In this document: piece after piece, positions 37,411 to 47,015 of the stretch | How the letters are laid out: every line of letters begins with the position of its first letter | Position numbering within the stretch: the first letter of the stretch is position 1 | Assembly (NCBI RefSeq): GCF_030908545.1 | Contig: NZ_CP133083.1 | Coordinates: 558,001 to 622,000 of the forward strand | Reading direction: 5' to 3' | DNA length: 64,000 nt | Source: Nitrosomonas sp. sh817 | GTDB taxonomy: Bacteria; Pseudomonadota; Gammaproteobacteria; Burkholderiales; Nitrosomonadaceae | The notes under the pieces: model-generated | Told to the model about the DNA's origin: nothing | Databases searched by the model: none | The model's input: only the letters and a program-made list of their open reading frames with translations | Position numbers and translations under genes: made by a program

Positions 37411-38466
37411 ATGGGTAACGTTCTGTTGCAACTGAAAAATGTCCGCCAGGCTTATGGCTCGCAGGTCGTTATTCATGATTTGTCGCTGACCCTGGAGCAA
37501 GGACAAATCGGTTGTTTACTGGGTCCGAGCGGTTGCGGAAAAACTACGGCGTTGCGTTGCATTGCCGGATTTGAACCGGTATCGGCGGGAGAAATTTTGC
37601 TGAACGGCGTGTGCGTCAGCAGTTCCGGGCATCTGGTGCCGCCGGAACGCAGGCAGATCGGCATGGTATTTCAAGATTATGCATTGTTCCCGCATCTCGA
37701 CGTGGCTGCAAATATCGGTTTCGGCTTGCACCGGCTAACCAAAAACGAACGCGAGCAGCGCGTTGAAGAGATGCTGCACGTTGTTCATCTCGCGTCTGTC
37801 GCGAAAAAATATCCGCATGAGCTTTCGGGAGGGCAGCAGCAACGCGTGGCGCTGGCGCGGGCGTTAGCGCCGAAACCGGCGTTATTGTTGCTGGATGAGC
37901 CTTTTTCCAATCTCGACGTCAGTTTGCGCGAACGCTTGAGCATGGAAGTCCGCGAGATTCTCAAACAGCAGAAAATAACCGCGATTCTGGTAACGCATGA
38001 TCAAGCCGAAGCTTTTGCGATCGCGGATGAAATCGGCGTGATGAGCCACGGCGCAATGCAGCAATGGGACACCGCCTTTAATTTATACCATCATCCGGCC
38101 AACCGGTTTGTCGCTGATTTTATCGGTCAAGGGGTCTTTGTTACCGGCACGGTGAAGAATCCGCAACAAGTTGAAATCGAACTCGGGGTGATTGCCGGTG
38201 AGATTCCGCCGCATTGCGCGCCGGGCGATCGCGTGGAAGTCTTGCTGCGGCCGGACGATGTTGTTCACGATGATGCCAGTCCGTTACAGGCGGCTATTGT
38301 CAGCAAGGCATTTCGCGGCGCGGAAATTTTGTACACGCTGCGCCTTGCCGGCGGGGCACGGATTCTGGCGTTAGTTCCCAGCCATCACAATCATCCGATT
38401 GGCGAGAAAATCGGCATCAAACTTGAAACGCATCATCTGGTGGTTTTCCCGCAATCGTTACCGTGA
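37411..38466 (+). CDS. fbpC: Ferric iron ABC transporter ATPase FbpC
   Basis: 351 residues. Walker A GPSGCGKTT (38-46), signature LSGGQQQRVALARAL, Walker B LLLLDEPFSNLD and the switch His in LVTHDQAEA are all intact. A C-terminal TOBE-like domain (about 240-351) is typical of the FbpC group. It energises iron uptake with FbpA and FbpB. It starts 4 bp after the permease stop. Confidence 0.92.
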   Translation: MGNVLLQLKNVRQAYGSQVVIHDLSLTLEQGQIGCLLGPSGCGKTTALRCIAGFEPVSAGEILLNGVCVSSSGHLVPPERRQIGMVFQDYALFPHLDVAANIGFGLHRLTKNEREQRVEEMLHVVHLASVAKKYPHELSGGQQQRVALARALAPKPALLLLDEPFSNLDVSLRERLSMEVREILKQQKITAILVTHDQAEAFAIADEIGVMSHGAMQQWDTAFNLYHHPANRFVADFIGQGVFVTGTVKNPQQVEIELGVIAGEIPPHCAPGDRVEVLLRPDDVVHDDASPLQAAIVSKAFRGAEILYTLRLAGGARILALVPSHHNHPIGEKIGIKLETHHLVVFPQSLP

Positions 38467-38689
38467 TGCTGAGCGGTTCCGCAACCAGTGTTGACAAATT
38501 CGCACACTGAGCCGCTGGATAAAATTTTTAGAGTAAGTGTACTTCCCTTTTCGCGGTTTTTTCTATAGCATTGCCAATTCGTGTTAATACCTTTCTTTTA
38601 TAGCTTTTTTCCAAGCGATCAAGTAAACCCGGCTCAGTGATAATACTGAGGTAGCTATTCCTGAAACTAATAATTTAAAAGAGGATTTT

Positions 38690-39016
38690 ATGAGTCAGCA
38701 TATTCATTATGTAACCGATGCGAATTTCGAGGCGGAAGTCTTGCAGTCGACAATTCCTGTGTTAGTGGATTATTGGGCGGAGTGGTGCGGCCCTTGTAAA
38801 ATGATAGCCCCGATTCTTGACGAAATCGCAAATGAATACGGCGATCGCTTGAAAGTGGCCAAACTCAATATTGATGAAAATCAATTGACACCGCCTAAAT
38901 ACGGCATTCGCGGAATTCCGACACTGATGCTGTTCAAAAACGGCAATATCGAAGCGACGAAAGTAGGCGCGCTCTCTAAATCGCAATTAACCGCGTTCAT
39001 CGATAGTCATATTTAA
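38690..39016 (+). CDS. trxA: Thioredoxin
   Basis: 108 residues, the standard length for thioredoxin 1. The active site WCGPC is at 32-36, preceded by VDYWAE; the cis-proline loop GIRGIPT is present. A cytoplasmic dithiol reductant for ribonucleotide reductase and other targets. The ribosome binding site AGAGGA precedes ATG. The gene lies upstream of rho and rpmE, an order often seen in betaproteobacteria. The 223 bp upstream gap (38467-38689) should hold its promoter, but no clear elements were assigned. Confidence 0.95.
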   Translation: MSQHIHYVTDANFEAEVLQSTIPVLVDYWAEWCGPCKMIAPILDEIANEYGDRLKVAKLNIDENQLTPPKYGIRGIPTLMLFKNGNIEATKVGALSKSQLTAFIDSHI

Positions 39017-39158
39017 CTGGCTGAGTATATTGAGTAATGAGCTTAGTGAACCAGGCTCCGATGTAGGCCACGATCATAATTAACGCTTTCCCGTCTGTAA
39101 CAGCTTTCCTTCCAGCACTTATCTTTAATACGTAAATCCCCTTTTTTCGAGCTCCTTC

Positions 39159-40418
39159 ATGCGCTTATCTGATCTTAAAAATTTACACGTCACCGAATTA
39201 GTAAAAATGGCTATCGAAAACGAAATTGACGGAGCCAATCGAATGCGAAAGCAGGACTTGATTTTCGCATTGCTGAAGAATCAAGCTAAGAAGGGCGAAA
39301 ATATTTACGGACACGGGACTCTGGAAGTGCTTCAGGACGGATTTGGTTTTTTACGTTCTCCGGATACTTCGTACCTTGCCGGCCCCGACGACATTTACAT
39401 TTCTCCAAGCCAGATCCGCCGGTTTAATTTGCATACCGGGGATTCGATCGACGGCGAGATCCGTCCGCCCAAGGACGGCGAACGCTATTTCGCGCTGGTC
39501 AAGGTGGATAAAGTCAATAATGAGCCGCCGGAAAACTCCAAGCAAAAAATTCTGTTTGAAAATCTGACGCCGCTTTTCCCGGATGAACGGCTGATGCTGG
39601 AACGTGATATCAAGGCGGAAGAAAATATTACCGGCCGGATCATTGATTTGATCGCGCCGATCGGCAAAGGGCAGCGCGGTTTGCTGGTTGCCAGCCCGAA
39701 ATCGGGTAAAACCGTGATGCTGCAACACATTGCCCACGCCATTGCGGCCAATTATCCGGATGTAATCCTGATTGTGTTGCTGATCGACGAGCGTCCCGAG
39801 GAAGTGACCGACATGATCCGTTCGGTCAGAGGCGAAGTGATTTCTTCGACCTTCGATGAAGCTGCGACACGGCATGTGCAGGTTGCGGAAATGGTGATCG
39901 AGAAAGCCAAACGCCTGGTTGAACATAAAAAAGATGTGGTTATCTTGCTCGATTCGATTACCCGTTTGGCGCGCGCGTACAACACCGTGGTACCGGCTTC
40001 CGGCAAAGTGCTGACCGGCGGTGTCGATGCCAATGCCTTGCAACGGCCCAAACGCTTTTTCGGTGCCGCCCGTAATGTCGAGGAAGGCGGCTCGCTGACC
40101 ATTATCGCGACGGCGCTGATCGATACCGGTTCGCGCATGGACGATGTGATTTATGAAGAATTCAAAGGCACCGGTAATATGGAAATCCACCTGGACCGGC
40201 GCATGGCCGAGAAACGCATTTATCCGGCGATTAACGTGAATCGCTCCGGCACCCGCCGCGAAGAATTGTTGATTCCACCTGAAGTGCTGCAAAAAATATG
40301 GGTATTGCGCAAATTGCTGCACCCGATGGATGATATGGACGCGATGTCGTTTCTGCTGGATAAAGTCAAGGCAACCAAGAACAATTCCGATTTTTTTGAT
40401 TCCATGCGGCGGGTATGA
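39159..40418 (+). CDS. rho: Transcription termination factor Rho
   Basis: 419 residues, normal length. An N-terminal helical domain ([18 protein letters not shown]) is followed by the RNA-binding cold-shock-like domain ([17 protein letters not shown]). The ATPase shows Walker [21 protein letters not shown], Walker [17 protein letters not shown] and the Q/R-loop segments. Hexameric helicase that ends transcription of untranslated RNA. It is an essential housekeeping gene and looks unmodified. Confidence 0.97.
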   Translation: MRLSDLKNLHVTELVKMAIENEIDGANRMRKQDLIFALLKNQAKKGENIYGHGTLEVLQDGFGFLRSPDTSYLAGPDDIYISPSQIRRFNLHTGDSIDGEIRPPKDGERYFALVKVDKVNNEPPENSKQKILFENLTPLFPDERLMLERDIKAEENITGRIIDLIAPIGKGQRGLLVASPKSGKTVMLQHIAHAIAANYPDVILIVLLIDERPEEVTDMIRSVRGEVISSTFDEAATRHVQVAEMVIEKAKRLVEHKKDVVILLDSITRLARAYNTVVPASGKVLTGGVDANALQRPKRFFGAARNVEEGGSLTIIATALIDTGSRMDDVIYEEFKGTGNMEIHLDRRMAEKRIYPAINVNRSGTRREELLIPPEVLQKIWVLRKLLHPMDDMDAMSFLLDKVKATKNNSDFFDSMRRV

Positions 40419-40515
40419 GTTTGGGCCGCGGCAGTTGCACCGGCATCCGCAATAAAGGATAATACACGACTTTTTAATTCTCCCTTTCGGGGATCAGTCA
40501 TCGAGGAAGTAGCAA

Positions 40516-40728
40516 ATGAAAGCAGAAATTCATCCAGATTATCAAGAGATAACGGTTACTTGCAGTTGCGGCAGCGTATTTCAGACACGCTCTACCATGG
40601 GTAAAAATTTGAGCATCGAAGTATGTTCGCAATGTCATCCGTTTTATACCGGAAAACAGAAAATTGTGGATACTGCCGGGCGGGTTGAGAAATTCCGTCA
40701 AAAATACGGTCAATTCGCAGGCAAGTAA
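40516..40728 (+). CDS. rpmE: Ribosomal protein L31, zinc-binding form
   Basis: 70 residues. Cys16 and Cys18 (CSCG) with Cys37 and Cys40 (CSQC) form the zinc site of the C+ type of L31. Ribosome binding site GAGGAAG lies just before ATG. Component of the 50S subunit, placed as usual just after rho. Confidence 0.95.
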   Translation: MKAEIHPDYQEITVTCSCGSVFQTRSTMGKNLSIEVCSQCHPFYTGKQKIVDTAGRVEKFRQKYGQFAGK

Positions 40729-40743
40729 TTTTCCTGATTCAGC

Positions 40744-40777
40744 TTAAGCCGGATCAGCGAAAGTTTGGATCGGCTTA
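40744..40777. terminator. Bidirectional hairpin between rpmE and cupin gene
   Basis: TTAAGCCGGATC and GATCGGCTTAA form an 11 bp stem with one bulged G around a 12 nt loop. It lies between convergent genes and reaches the cupin stop. T-runs are weak on both strands. Confidence 0.6.
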
Positions 40778-41083
40778 ATAATGAATCGCCAGCCAAATCG
40801 TTTCCTGATCGGGATCCGTCCAAGAAACCCGATGTTTTTTATGAGAGGGGATATTGATGAAATCACCCTCTCCAAGCTGTACCGACGTTTGATCGTCGAA
40901 TAATAGTACCGCTTGTCCTTTCAGAACCATGACCCATTCGTGTTGCGCCTGATCGTACCAAGGCGATTGCTGGCCTTTTGATACGATACGCTCGATCTTG
41001 ATCGAATTGCTTTCGATCAATGTCTCAAAAACTTCGCCGGATAAATCGCGCGGAATCGCTGAAAAAATATTTTGCAGTGTCAT
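40775..41083 (-). CDS. Small cupin-domain protein
   Basis: 102 residues from ATG 41083 (MTLQNIFSAIPRDLSGEVFE). A single cupin barrel is indicated by HEWVMVLKGQAVLLFDD and GEGDFINIPSHKKHRVSW, with His residues at the expected metal-ligand positions. Function is not defined for this subgroup, which is widespread in proteobacteria. Upstream in-frame codons to 41233 overlap the start of the divergent SDR gene and are not used. Confidence 0.8.
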   Translation of the reverse strand: MTLQNIFSAIPRDLSGEVFETLIESNSIKIERIVSKGQQSPWYDQAQHEWVMVLKGQAVLLFDDQTSVQLGEGDFINIPSHKKHRVSWTDPDQETIWLAIHY

Positions 41084-41180
41084 AAAATACTCGCTGGATT
41101 GCTGAATTAACAGGCATCGGCTTATTGTATCCCGGATTTTTCCGGCAAGATCGGCAACACGCGTTGAAAAAGGACAAATT

Positions 41181-41993
41181 ATGCAACGAATTGCATTGGT
41201 GACCGGCGCATCGAGCGGAATCGGCAGAGCCACGGCCGGCTTGCTGGCGCAACAGGGTTTTTATGTGTTTGCGATGGCGCGCCGGGAAGAGCGGCTGGAG
41301 CAAATCCGTTCGGATAATATCGAGCCGCTGCCGCTCGATGTCACCGATATCGCAGCGGTCAACGCGGCGGTGGCGCATGTCATCGCGACCAAAGGCCGTA
41401 TCGACGTGCTGGTCAACAATGCCGGTTATGGCCAGCTGGGCACGCTCGAATGCGTCTCGGTGGAAGCCGCGCACCGCCAGTTCGAAGTGAATGTATTCGG
41501 CTATGCGCATTTCATTCAGGCTGTTCTGCCGCATATGCGCGAACAACGGTCGGGGTGTATCGTCAATGTTTCTTCGGTTCTCGGAAAAATATCACTGCCG
41601 GGTTTTGGCTGGTACGCTGCATCGAAACACGCGGTCGAAGCATTGTCGGAATCGCTGCGCGGCGAAGTCAAAGCACTGGGAATCGACGTTGTCGTCATTG
41701 CGCCTGGTCTGATTAAAACCGAATTCGCCGAGAAGGAATTCGCGTTGCTCGAAACCGTTCAGCACCCGCCGGTGTACCGCAAAATCCTCGACGGTTTGCG
41801 CCGGCTGCTTGCCGGCGAGCCGCAGGCACCCGGTCCGGAAATCATCGCCAATGCGATCCTGAAAGCCGTAACCCGGTCAATTCCGCCGGTCCGGCACGCA
41901 TTGCCGTGGGATTCGAAAGCCGCCGTGATTTCCCGCTGGTTGTTAGGCGCGCGGCTGTTTGCCTGGGCGGTGCGCAAGCAGATGAGAATTTGA
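41181..41993 (+). CDS. Short-chain dehydrogenase/reductase
   Basis: 270 residues. Nucleotide-binding motif TGASSGIG (8-15), NNAG near 87, catalytic Ser in NVSSVLGK and YAASK with the catalytic Tyr and Lys. The R at the end of MARR after the second strand suggests NADP(H). The C-terminus carries a hydrophobic segment (VISRWLLGARLFAWAVRKQM), possibly for membrane association. Substrate unknown; classical SDRs of this size reduce lipids, sugars or aromatics. Confidence 0.88.
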   Translation: MQRIALVTGASSGIGRATAGLLAQQGFYVFAMARREERLEQIRSDNIEPLPLDVTDIAAVNAAVAHVIATKGRIDVLVNNAGYGQLGTLECVSVEAAHRQFEVNVFGYAHFIQAVLPHMREQRSGCIVNVSSVLGKISLPGFGWYAASKHAVEALSESLRGEVKALGIDVVVIAPGLIKTEFAEKEFALLETVQHPPVYRKILDGLRRLLAGEPQAPGPEIIANAILKAVTRSIPPVRHALPWDSKAAVISRWLLGARLFAWAVRKQMRI

Positions 41994-42052
41994 TTGTTTC
42001 AGGGAAAATTAGAAATTAGTCAGGATACAATTCAATAACAACTGGTACAAAT

Positions 42053-42087
42053 CAGGCTGCTTGAGCAGGAGGGATTCAAGCAGCCTG
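42053..42087. terminator. Strong stem-loop between SDR and secreted-protein genes
   Basis: CAGGCTGCTTGA and TCAAGCAGCCTG make a perfect 12 bp stem with an 11 nt loop. It lies 8 bp beyond the stop of the minus-strand gene and 60 bp after the SDR stop, so it can serve both convergent units. There is no strong T-run. Confidence 0.65.
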
Positions 42088-42094
42088 GCCACTG

Positions 42095-42490
42095 TTATTT
42101 CACACTGCAGGTGCTTGTTGTCTGCGCAACAGTAAATCCTTGCTCGTTGATCAGTTGCCCGGTGACTCGTCCGCCTTGGATGAAAGACCGGCTGATGCGT
42201 GTTGCTCCGGTAGTAACATCCTTAGTGCTGCTATCGAAATCGAATTCGATTTCATCCCCAACCGTCGCTTTCGCTTCGGATTCTTTAACATTGTCACCTG
42301 ATACGATTTTGGCAATATAGTTGCCGGAAACCATATTATTGCCGTCAACTGAAACCTTCGACTGGTCTGCTCTTTTTTCGCATTTCACGCGAATGTTTGC
42401 GGCATTCGCATCAGCTGCGGGTAGTGATGTGAAAAATACTGCCATTACTGCGGATAAAGCGGTTGAAGTTTTTAGAATCGTGGATTTCAT
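42095..42490 (-). CDS. Small exported protein of unknown function
   Basis: 131 residues with a clear signal peptide (ALSAVMAVFFTSLPAADANA). The mature part (NIRVKCEKRADQSKVSVDG onward) is small, probably a beta-sandwich, with two Cys (KCEK and STCSVK) placed to form a disulfide linking the ends. I do not recognise a family. Its upstream region contains an unusual set of related inverted repeats (42553-42650), so tight regulation is likely. Confidence 0.7.
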   Translation of the reverse strand: MKSTILKTSTALSAVMAVFFTSLPAADANAANIRVKCEKRADQSKVSVDGNNMVSGNYIAKIVSGDNVKESEAKATVGDEIEFDFDSSTKDVTTGATRISRSFIQGGRVTGQLINEQGFTVAQTTSTCSVK

Positions 42491-42552
42491 CGTTATTTCT
42501 CCATCAAAGATTAAATGAATTAGAAGTTAATGATTGCTGCTTCAGTTAATTT

Positions 42553-42650
42553 GTGTGTGATTATTTCCCACACAGAATGCACTATATGCGGGAAATATTT
42601 ACACGTCAAGATATTTGTGTAAATAATTCCCACAATTTTTGTGGAAATTA
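42553..42650. promoter_or_regulatory. Cluster of related inverted repeats upstream of a secreted protein gene
   Basis: GGGAAATATTTACAC (42590-42604) and GTGTAAATAATTCCC (42617-42631) are inverted with 14 of 15 positions paired and a 12 bp spacer. A third related site, GTGTGATTATTTCCCACAC, lies at 42555-42573. An imperfect dyad TTCCCACAA/TTGTGGAA follows. The 433 bp gap (42491-42923) holds no other gene I can support; it separates two divergent genes. Confidence 0.5.
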
Positions 42651-42923
42651 ATGCCTATTTAAGTGTGCAACCTCGATGAATGCGCATAAGAACTGGATAT
42701 CAAGAAGTTTGTCGAGAACAAATATATCTTCAGCAACGGCTGTCTATTTAATAGGCAGCCATGTACAATGCCGCTTAAATGCCCTTGTAAATCCTGTCCT
42801 ACCGAGACCCAATTTCTTTCAAGTCAACGGTTATTGCGTGAACAGACCTTGACGTTTCATTGAAACCTTTCGATAAGTCTAAAAATCTGCCAGGCGCATA
42901 TTCAATATTTCTAGAGAGGTTAT

Positions 42924-43673
42924 ATGTGCTGGAGTGGAGAAGCGTCGGCGGTGCTAGCAGCGGCGGGCATTGCAAGTACCGTGTATTTTTACCGGAAAGG
43001 TGAGTCGGGCGTATTGTGCGCCGCGCTGGCTTACTTTTCGTTGATGGAATTGCTTCAAGCGTACACATACACGGTGATCGATCAATGCCAGGATCCCAGA
43101 AATCAGATTGCGACTTTTCTGGGATATATGCATATCGCGTTCCAGCCCTTTTTTGTCAATGCAGTGGCGATGCATTTCATCCCTGAAGACTTGCGCCGCC
43201 GCATCGCTCCGGCTGTTTACACATTGTGCGCCGCCGCCGCGATCATCTTTATGATGCGGATTTATCCGTTCGATTGGGTCGTCTACTGTTTCGAAAGAAA
43301 CTACACCATGACATTCTTCACCAGCGCAAAATTTACCATGCCTTTCTGCGGTGAGCAGATTTGCTCGACCTCCGGCGATTGGCATATCGCCTGGGCCATT
43401 CCCGCCAACGGCAATGTCTTCATGGGAAATGTTTACGGTTACGCCGCTTTTGTGCTGCCTTTACTGTACGGGTCTTGGAAAATGGTGAGCTATCACTTCG
43501 TGTCGGGGCCGTTGCTGGCGTACATGACCACTAACGACTTGAACGAAGGGGTAGCGGTCTGGTGCTTGTATTCCATCGGATTGCTGTTGCTGATGATTAA
43601 AACCCCGGTGCGGAAATATTTGTACGTCAAAAGCTGGTACGGATTGCCGCTGCCGAAATTCCTGCGTGCATAA
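42924..43673 (+). CDS. Multi-pass membrane protein (MCWS-type, DUF5765-like)
   Basis: 249 residues with about six to seven membrane helices (ASAVLAAAGIASTVYFY, AALAYFSLMELLQAYTY, YTLCAAAAIIFMMRIY and others). The N-terminus MCWSGEAS and the QAYTY segment resemble a family of small membrane proteins I associate with DUF5765. A Cys-bearing loop (PFCGEQICS) follows the third helix pair and may form a disulfide or bind metal. Function unknown. AGAGAGG before ATG supports the start. Confidence 0.7.
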   Translation: MCWSGEASAVLAAAGIASTVYFYRKGESGVLCAALAYFSLMELLQAYTYTVIDQCQDPRNQIATFLGYMHIAFQPFFVNAVAMHFIPEDLRRRIAPAVYTLCAAAAIIFMMRIYPFDWVVYCFERNYTMTFFTSAKFTMPFCGEQICSTSGDWHIAWAIPANGNVFMGNVYGYAAFVLPLLYGSWKMVSYHFVSGPLLAYMTTNDLNEGVAVWCLYSIGLLLLMIKTPVRKYLYVKSWYGLPLPKFLRA

Positions 43674-43715
43674 TGAGCCTCTGTTTCCAACACAGCAAAT
43701 CGCTCGCGCAGGCAA

Positions 43716-44120
43716 TTAATCAGATTCGCTGACGTTAGTCCACTCCGCACATTGGATAACCACGCGATACCCGTCATGATCCTCGAAAGTCCGGCCATCT
43801 TGCTCCCAATAGGGGTTCAAAGAAGAAACGCGCTTGAAACCGGCATCGAGCATCGCCTGGCAACGCGATTCCCATGCATCGCGGCTGGGAAAATAGAAGA
43901 CCAGCAGGTCTTCAGGCGTAGGAGCCGGTGCAACCGGATGGGTGCGGCAGTAGGTAAATTCGAGATGATAACCTGCACCGGGAAGGCCGAGCATCACCCC
44001 GTCGAAGCCGTCGTGATCGTCAAAATGACCGACCCGGGCAAGCCCGAGACCGGCCTGATACATCGCATCGCTGCGGGAAAGGTCGCTGACGGGACGAGCT
44101 ATCCGGAAATGTGTGAACAT
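43716..44120 (-). CDS. VOC/glyoxalase-fold protein
   Basis: 134 residues from ATG 44120. Vicinal oxygen chelate fold: FTHFRIARPVSDLSRSDAMY at the start, YHLEFTYCRTH in the middle and YWEQDGRTFEDHDGYRVVIQ at the end, with His and Glu at usual metal-ligand positions. Relatives act as dioxygenases, lyases or resistance proteins. No substrate can be assigned. It stands alone between divergent neighbours. Confidence 0.82.
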   Translation of the reverse strand: MFTHFRIARPVSDLSRSDAMYQAGLGLARVGHFDDHDGFDGVMLGLPGAGYHLEFTYCRTHPVAPAPTPEDLLVFYFPSRDAWESRCQAMLDAGFKRVSSLNPYWEQDGRTFEDHDGYRVVIQCAEWTNVSESD

Positions 44121-44280
44121 AGTGGAGATTCTCACTTGTCTGAATTCTATTGAAACCAATTACTGGCAATACCGGCAGTTAAGCCACGGCAAGCCGTTGG
44201 AAGAAAAGCTTTTCTCTAGAAATTCATGGCATTTCTAATGAATTTGCGCTGAAATCCTTATGCACAGCGCTATATTTTCA

Positions 44281-46023
44281 CTAGCGCCCGAAACGGGAGG
44301 CGTTCAATTTCACGTCGGCGCGCGCCCAGGCTTGTTCAAACCGCGCTGTAATGATCTTTTCATCCTTGTTTTGCGCACGCAAAGCCTGCTGCAATCCATA
44401 AAGCGCCCATCCGTTGTTACGATTCCGTCGCAGGTCTTCCCAATATACTGTCTCTGCTTCGTCTGCCCGCCCTGATTTCAGCAGAATAGCGCCCAGTGCC
44501 AGCCGTGGCGGTAAGTGAAATTCCAGTGGTTCTGTATACACCAACGCATCTTCCAGGCGAACCGCTTTCTCAAGATGTGTAATGGCCTGATCGAACTGTC
44601 CGCGCGCAGCAGCAATCTCGCCGGCGAGTACTTCAGGTGCAGCGCTTAGCACCGTTTTTGTGGTGTTTTTCGAAAGAAGAGGGCCATCCAGCAAAGGATC
44701 AGCCATAATCTTGCGTAGCGATTCCAGTTCTTGCCCGGCTTGTTGCAATTGTTCCGTTGCGACAAATGCAAGGCCGCGCACATAGTGCCAGCTTCCCGTC
44801 AAAAATAGATTGGTCGATGGCGGTGCGGGTTCAGCTAGAATTTCCTGCCAGTGCCCAAATCTTGCGAGAGCCCAATAAGGGGTTACGCGGAAAACTGCTG
44901 TCAACGGTATTGCCTTCAACACTTCATCGCTAATCTTACTAGCAACTTCTCGTGCGGATTGAATGGCAATCTTGCTTTGACCATCCACGGTCGCTGCGAA
45001 CCAAAGAAAATGGATATTGTGCGGGTAGTACACCATCGGATACAAACCTTGCGCGTGACACTGCGTGATGTAATCCTCGTCAGCGGCGATAGCAAGCTGG
45101 TTGCTCTTCATAGAATCGGCGTAACGGCCTACACGCTGATAAATATGCGATGACATGTGTATCATGTGCCCCGCTGCGGGCATCAATGTCAATAGTGTAT
45201 CGGCTGCTTGTTCTGCGCGCTCGGGTGTACTGGTTGGTTCTATCAGGTGAATGTACATATGCAACGCCCCCGGATGTTTCGGATTGCGCCGCAATACTTC
45301 CTCGGTGAGCGCTACGATTTCGGCTGTTCCCTCATACGGCTGGCCATCGAGCATCCAATAACCCCAGGGCCGGAGATCCATCATGGACTCCACATACAAC
45401 ATCGCAATATCCGGGTCGTTTGGAAAACGCTCATGTACTTCCCGCATTGCCTCTGCGTAAGCCTTATTATTCGCCTCCCTTTGTCCGGCCTGCCCGGAGT
45501 AACGCTTCGCAAGGGCGCTGATAAGCGCCTGTTCCCTCGGTGATGCATTCGTCATCAATGATTTAGCCTGCTGAACGATCTCCAAAGCTTGTGGTTCTTC
45601 GTTCGGCTCCATCATCGCGTTGATATTGGGACCCAGCACGAGTGCTTGCCCCCAATAAGCCATTGCAAGTTCCGGATCCAACCGCGCCGCCTCGCGGAAC
45701 GACCGGCGTGCCTCGGTATGGTTGAATGCGTAAGCAAGATTGAGTCCCTGATTGATGTACTGTTGTGCTAAGGGATTGCGGGTACTGACGGGAAATGTGT
45801 GCGAACCTAAATTATGCAACCTGGGCGCAAGCTGGCCATCCGGGCTTGGCTTATTTGCCATTTCGGACTCCGCATAATGCTTATGGCCACCGCCATGCCC
45901 GGTGGAAGCCTGCTGTTTTTGGGTTACTGTCATTGCTTCTGACTCGGCATACGATTCGAGAGTACTTGCAACAACCAGAGTCAGAACTAAAATCGTGGAG
46001 CGGATGGCAGTATAGGATTGCAT
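44281..46023 (-). CDS. Exported TPR protein, TetR-controlled unit
   Basis: 580 residues with a signal peptide (IRSTILVLTLVVASTLESYA). A His-rich segment follows (STGHGGGHKHYAESE, about 41-55), a possible metal-binding patch. TPR-type helices begin near 84 (QQYINQGLNLAYAFNHTEAR, FREAARLDPELAMAYWGQA) and recur to the end. His/Met-rich stretches lie in the middle (GALHMYIHLIEP, AAGHMIHMSSHIYQRVG). The His-rich head and HMSSH-type motifs hint at metal handling, but this is inference. A strong AAGGGGG precedes ATG. It lies 53 bp after the DUF4242 gene, in the same probable operon. Confidence 0.78.
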   Translation of the reverse strand: MQSYTAIRSTILVLTLVVASTLESYAESEAMTVTQKQQASTGHGGGHKHYAESEMANKPSPDGQLAPRLHNLGSHTFPVSTRNPLAQQYINQGLNLAYAFNHTEARRSFREAARLDPELAMAYWGQALVLGPNINAMMEPNEEPQALEIVQQAKSLMTNASPREQALISALAKRYSGQAGQREANNKAYAEAMREVHERFPNDPDIAMLYVESMMDLRPWGYWMLDGQPYEGTAEIVALTEEVLRRNPKHPGALHMYIHLIEPTSTPERAEQAADTLLTLMPAAGHMIHMSSHIYQRVGRYADSMKSNQLAIAADEDYITQCHAQGLYPMVYYPHNIHFLWFAATVDGQSKIAIQSAREVASKISDEVLKAIPLTAVFRVTPYWALARFGHWQEILAEPAPPSTNLFLTGSWHYVRGLAFVATEQLQQAGQELESLRKIMADPLLDGPLLSKNTTKTVLSAAPEVLAGEIAAARGQFDQAITHLEKAVRLEDALVYTEPLEFHLPPRLALGAILLKSGRADEAETVYWEDLRRNRNNGWALYGLQQALRAQNKDEKIITARFEQAWARADVKLNASRFGR

Positions 46024-46076
46024 GAATATTACCCCCTTGATATCAGTGTTTAATTTTCATAACCGAGAGAAATTCT

Positions 46077-46355
46077 CTAATCCTGCTCGGCAGTGGTTGG
46101 GTCAATCATAGATTTGATCCGAGAAACACGCTGAGCAGGAAACTCGCCTTGCTCGGCATGCGCTCTGATAGTCGCTTCGTCCGGTGCAATGTAAATGCAA
46201 TAGACTGTGTCATCCGTCACGTAACTTTCCAGCCATTGGATTCTTGGACCCATATTGTTCAACACATTGCATGATTTCTGAGAAATGGCTTGTAAATCTT
46301 GCGGTGTTAGTGAACCGGCCCCAGGAATTTCACGTTCTATTATATATTTCGGCAT
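46077..46355 (-). CDS. DUF4242 small protein
   Basis: 92 residues. KYIIEREIPGAGSLTPQDL and WLESYVTDDTVYCIYIAPDE are characteristic of DUF4242, a ferredoxin-like fold family. One member in Streptomyces (SCO4226) binds nickel, but metal binding here is not shown. AAGGAGAG precedes ATG. The gene is first of a two-gene unit with the exported TPR gene, and its promoter region contains a palindrome also found before the adjacent tetR gene. Confidence 0.82.
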   Translation of the reverse strand: MPKYIIEREIPGAGSLTPQDLQAISQKSCNVLNNMGPRIQWLESYVTDDTVYCIYIAPDEATIRAHAEQGEFPAQRVSRIKSMIDPTTAEQD

Positions 46356-46375
46356 TTCGCTCTCCTTAGAATTAA

Positions 46376-46391
46376 ATATGACCAGTCGTAT
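46376..46391. promoter_or_regulatory. Predicted TetR operator, site A
   Basis: ATATGACCAGTCGTAT is a 16 bp palindrome with two mismatched pairs. It lies 21 bp upstream of the DUF4242 start and just after the tetR stop. It shares the core GACYGGTC and the ATAC/GTAT ends with site B in front of tetR. Confidence 0.6.
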
Positions 46392-46409
46392 TTGTTCTCA
46401 GTAAAAAAA

Positions 46410-47006
46410 TTAAGGTCTGAAATAATCGTCTAATAAATTCTGACAACACTGCTTAACCGGAGCGGAAGATTTTTCTATCTTCATCCGCAGTAAAGCGCCT
46501 TGCCAGGTATTTATGAGCAAATCAGCCATTTCTTCTGCTGACTTATCTTGTCGCACTGTTCCTTGTTGCTGTGCCTTCGCTATTCCAACTTGCAATAGAT
46601 CCCGGTAACGATTGACCGCAGATTGGAGAGATTTCTGACAAACTTCGCTGGTGTCGCCTATTTCTCCCATCAGATTGCCTAAGAGGCAACCCCCTTTAAA
46701 CGCATTCTTTTCAAGTTCTATTATTAGTTCATCAAAATAACATTTGATTGCACCGAGAGCATCTGTATCAGAGTTATCCAAGTAACTCGCCAATTGTGCA
46801 ATAAACGGATCAATGTAGTACTGAATGACATCGGCGCCAAAGTCCTCTTTGCTGTCAAAATAATTATAAAAAGAACCCTTCGGGACATTTACTGCGTCCA
46901 GGATTTCCTGCAACCCAGTGCCATGGTAGCCTTGCTCCATGAATAATGTAACACCTTGGTTTAACAGGCCTTCCCTATTTAATTCTTTTTTGGTTGATTT
47001 TGACAT
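46410..47006 (-). CDS. TetR-family transcriptional regulator
   Basis: 198 residues. The N-terminal helix-turn-helix reads GLQEILDAVNVPKGSFYNYF (31-50), the classic TetR recognition block. The C-terminal ligand domain contains GGCLLGNLMGEIG, as in the AcuR/NemR-like subgroup, whose Cys residues often sense electrophiles. Palindromes of the same type lie before this gene (47016-47031) and before the downstream DUF4242-TPR pair (46376-46391), so it probably represses both itself and that pair. The inducer is unknown; a thiol-reactive compound is a reasonable guess. Confidence 0.85.
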   Translation of the reverse strand: MSKSTKKELNREGLLNQGVTLFMEQGYHGTGLQEILDAVNVPKGSFYNYFDSKEDFGADVIQYYIDPFIAQLASYLDNSDTDALGAIKCYFDELIIELEKNAFKGGCLLGNLMGEIGDTSEVCQKSLQSAVNRYRDLLQVGIAKAQQQGTVRQDKSAEEMADLLINTWQGALLRMKIEKSSAPVKQCCQNLLDDYFRP

Positions 47007-47015
47007 GCACAGATA

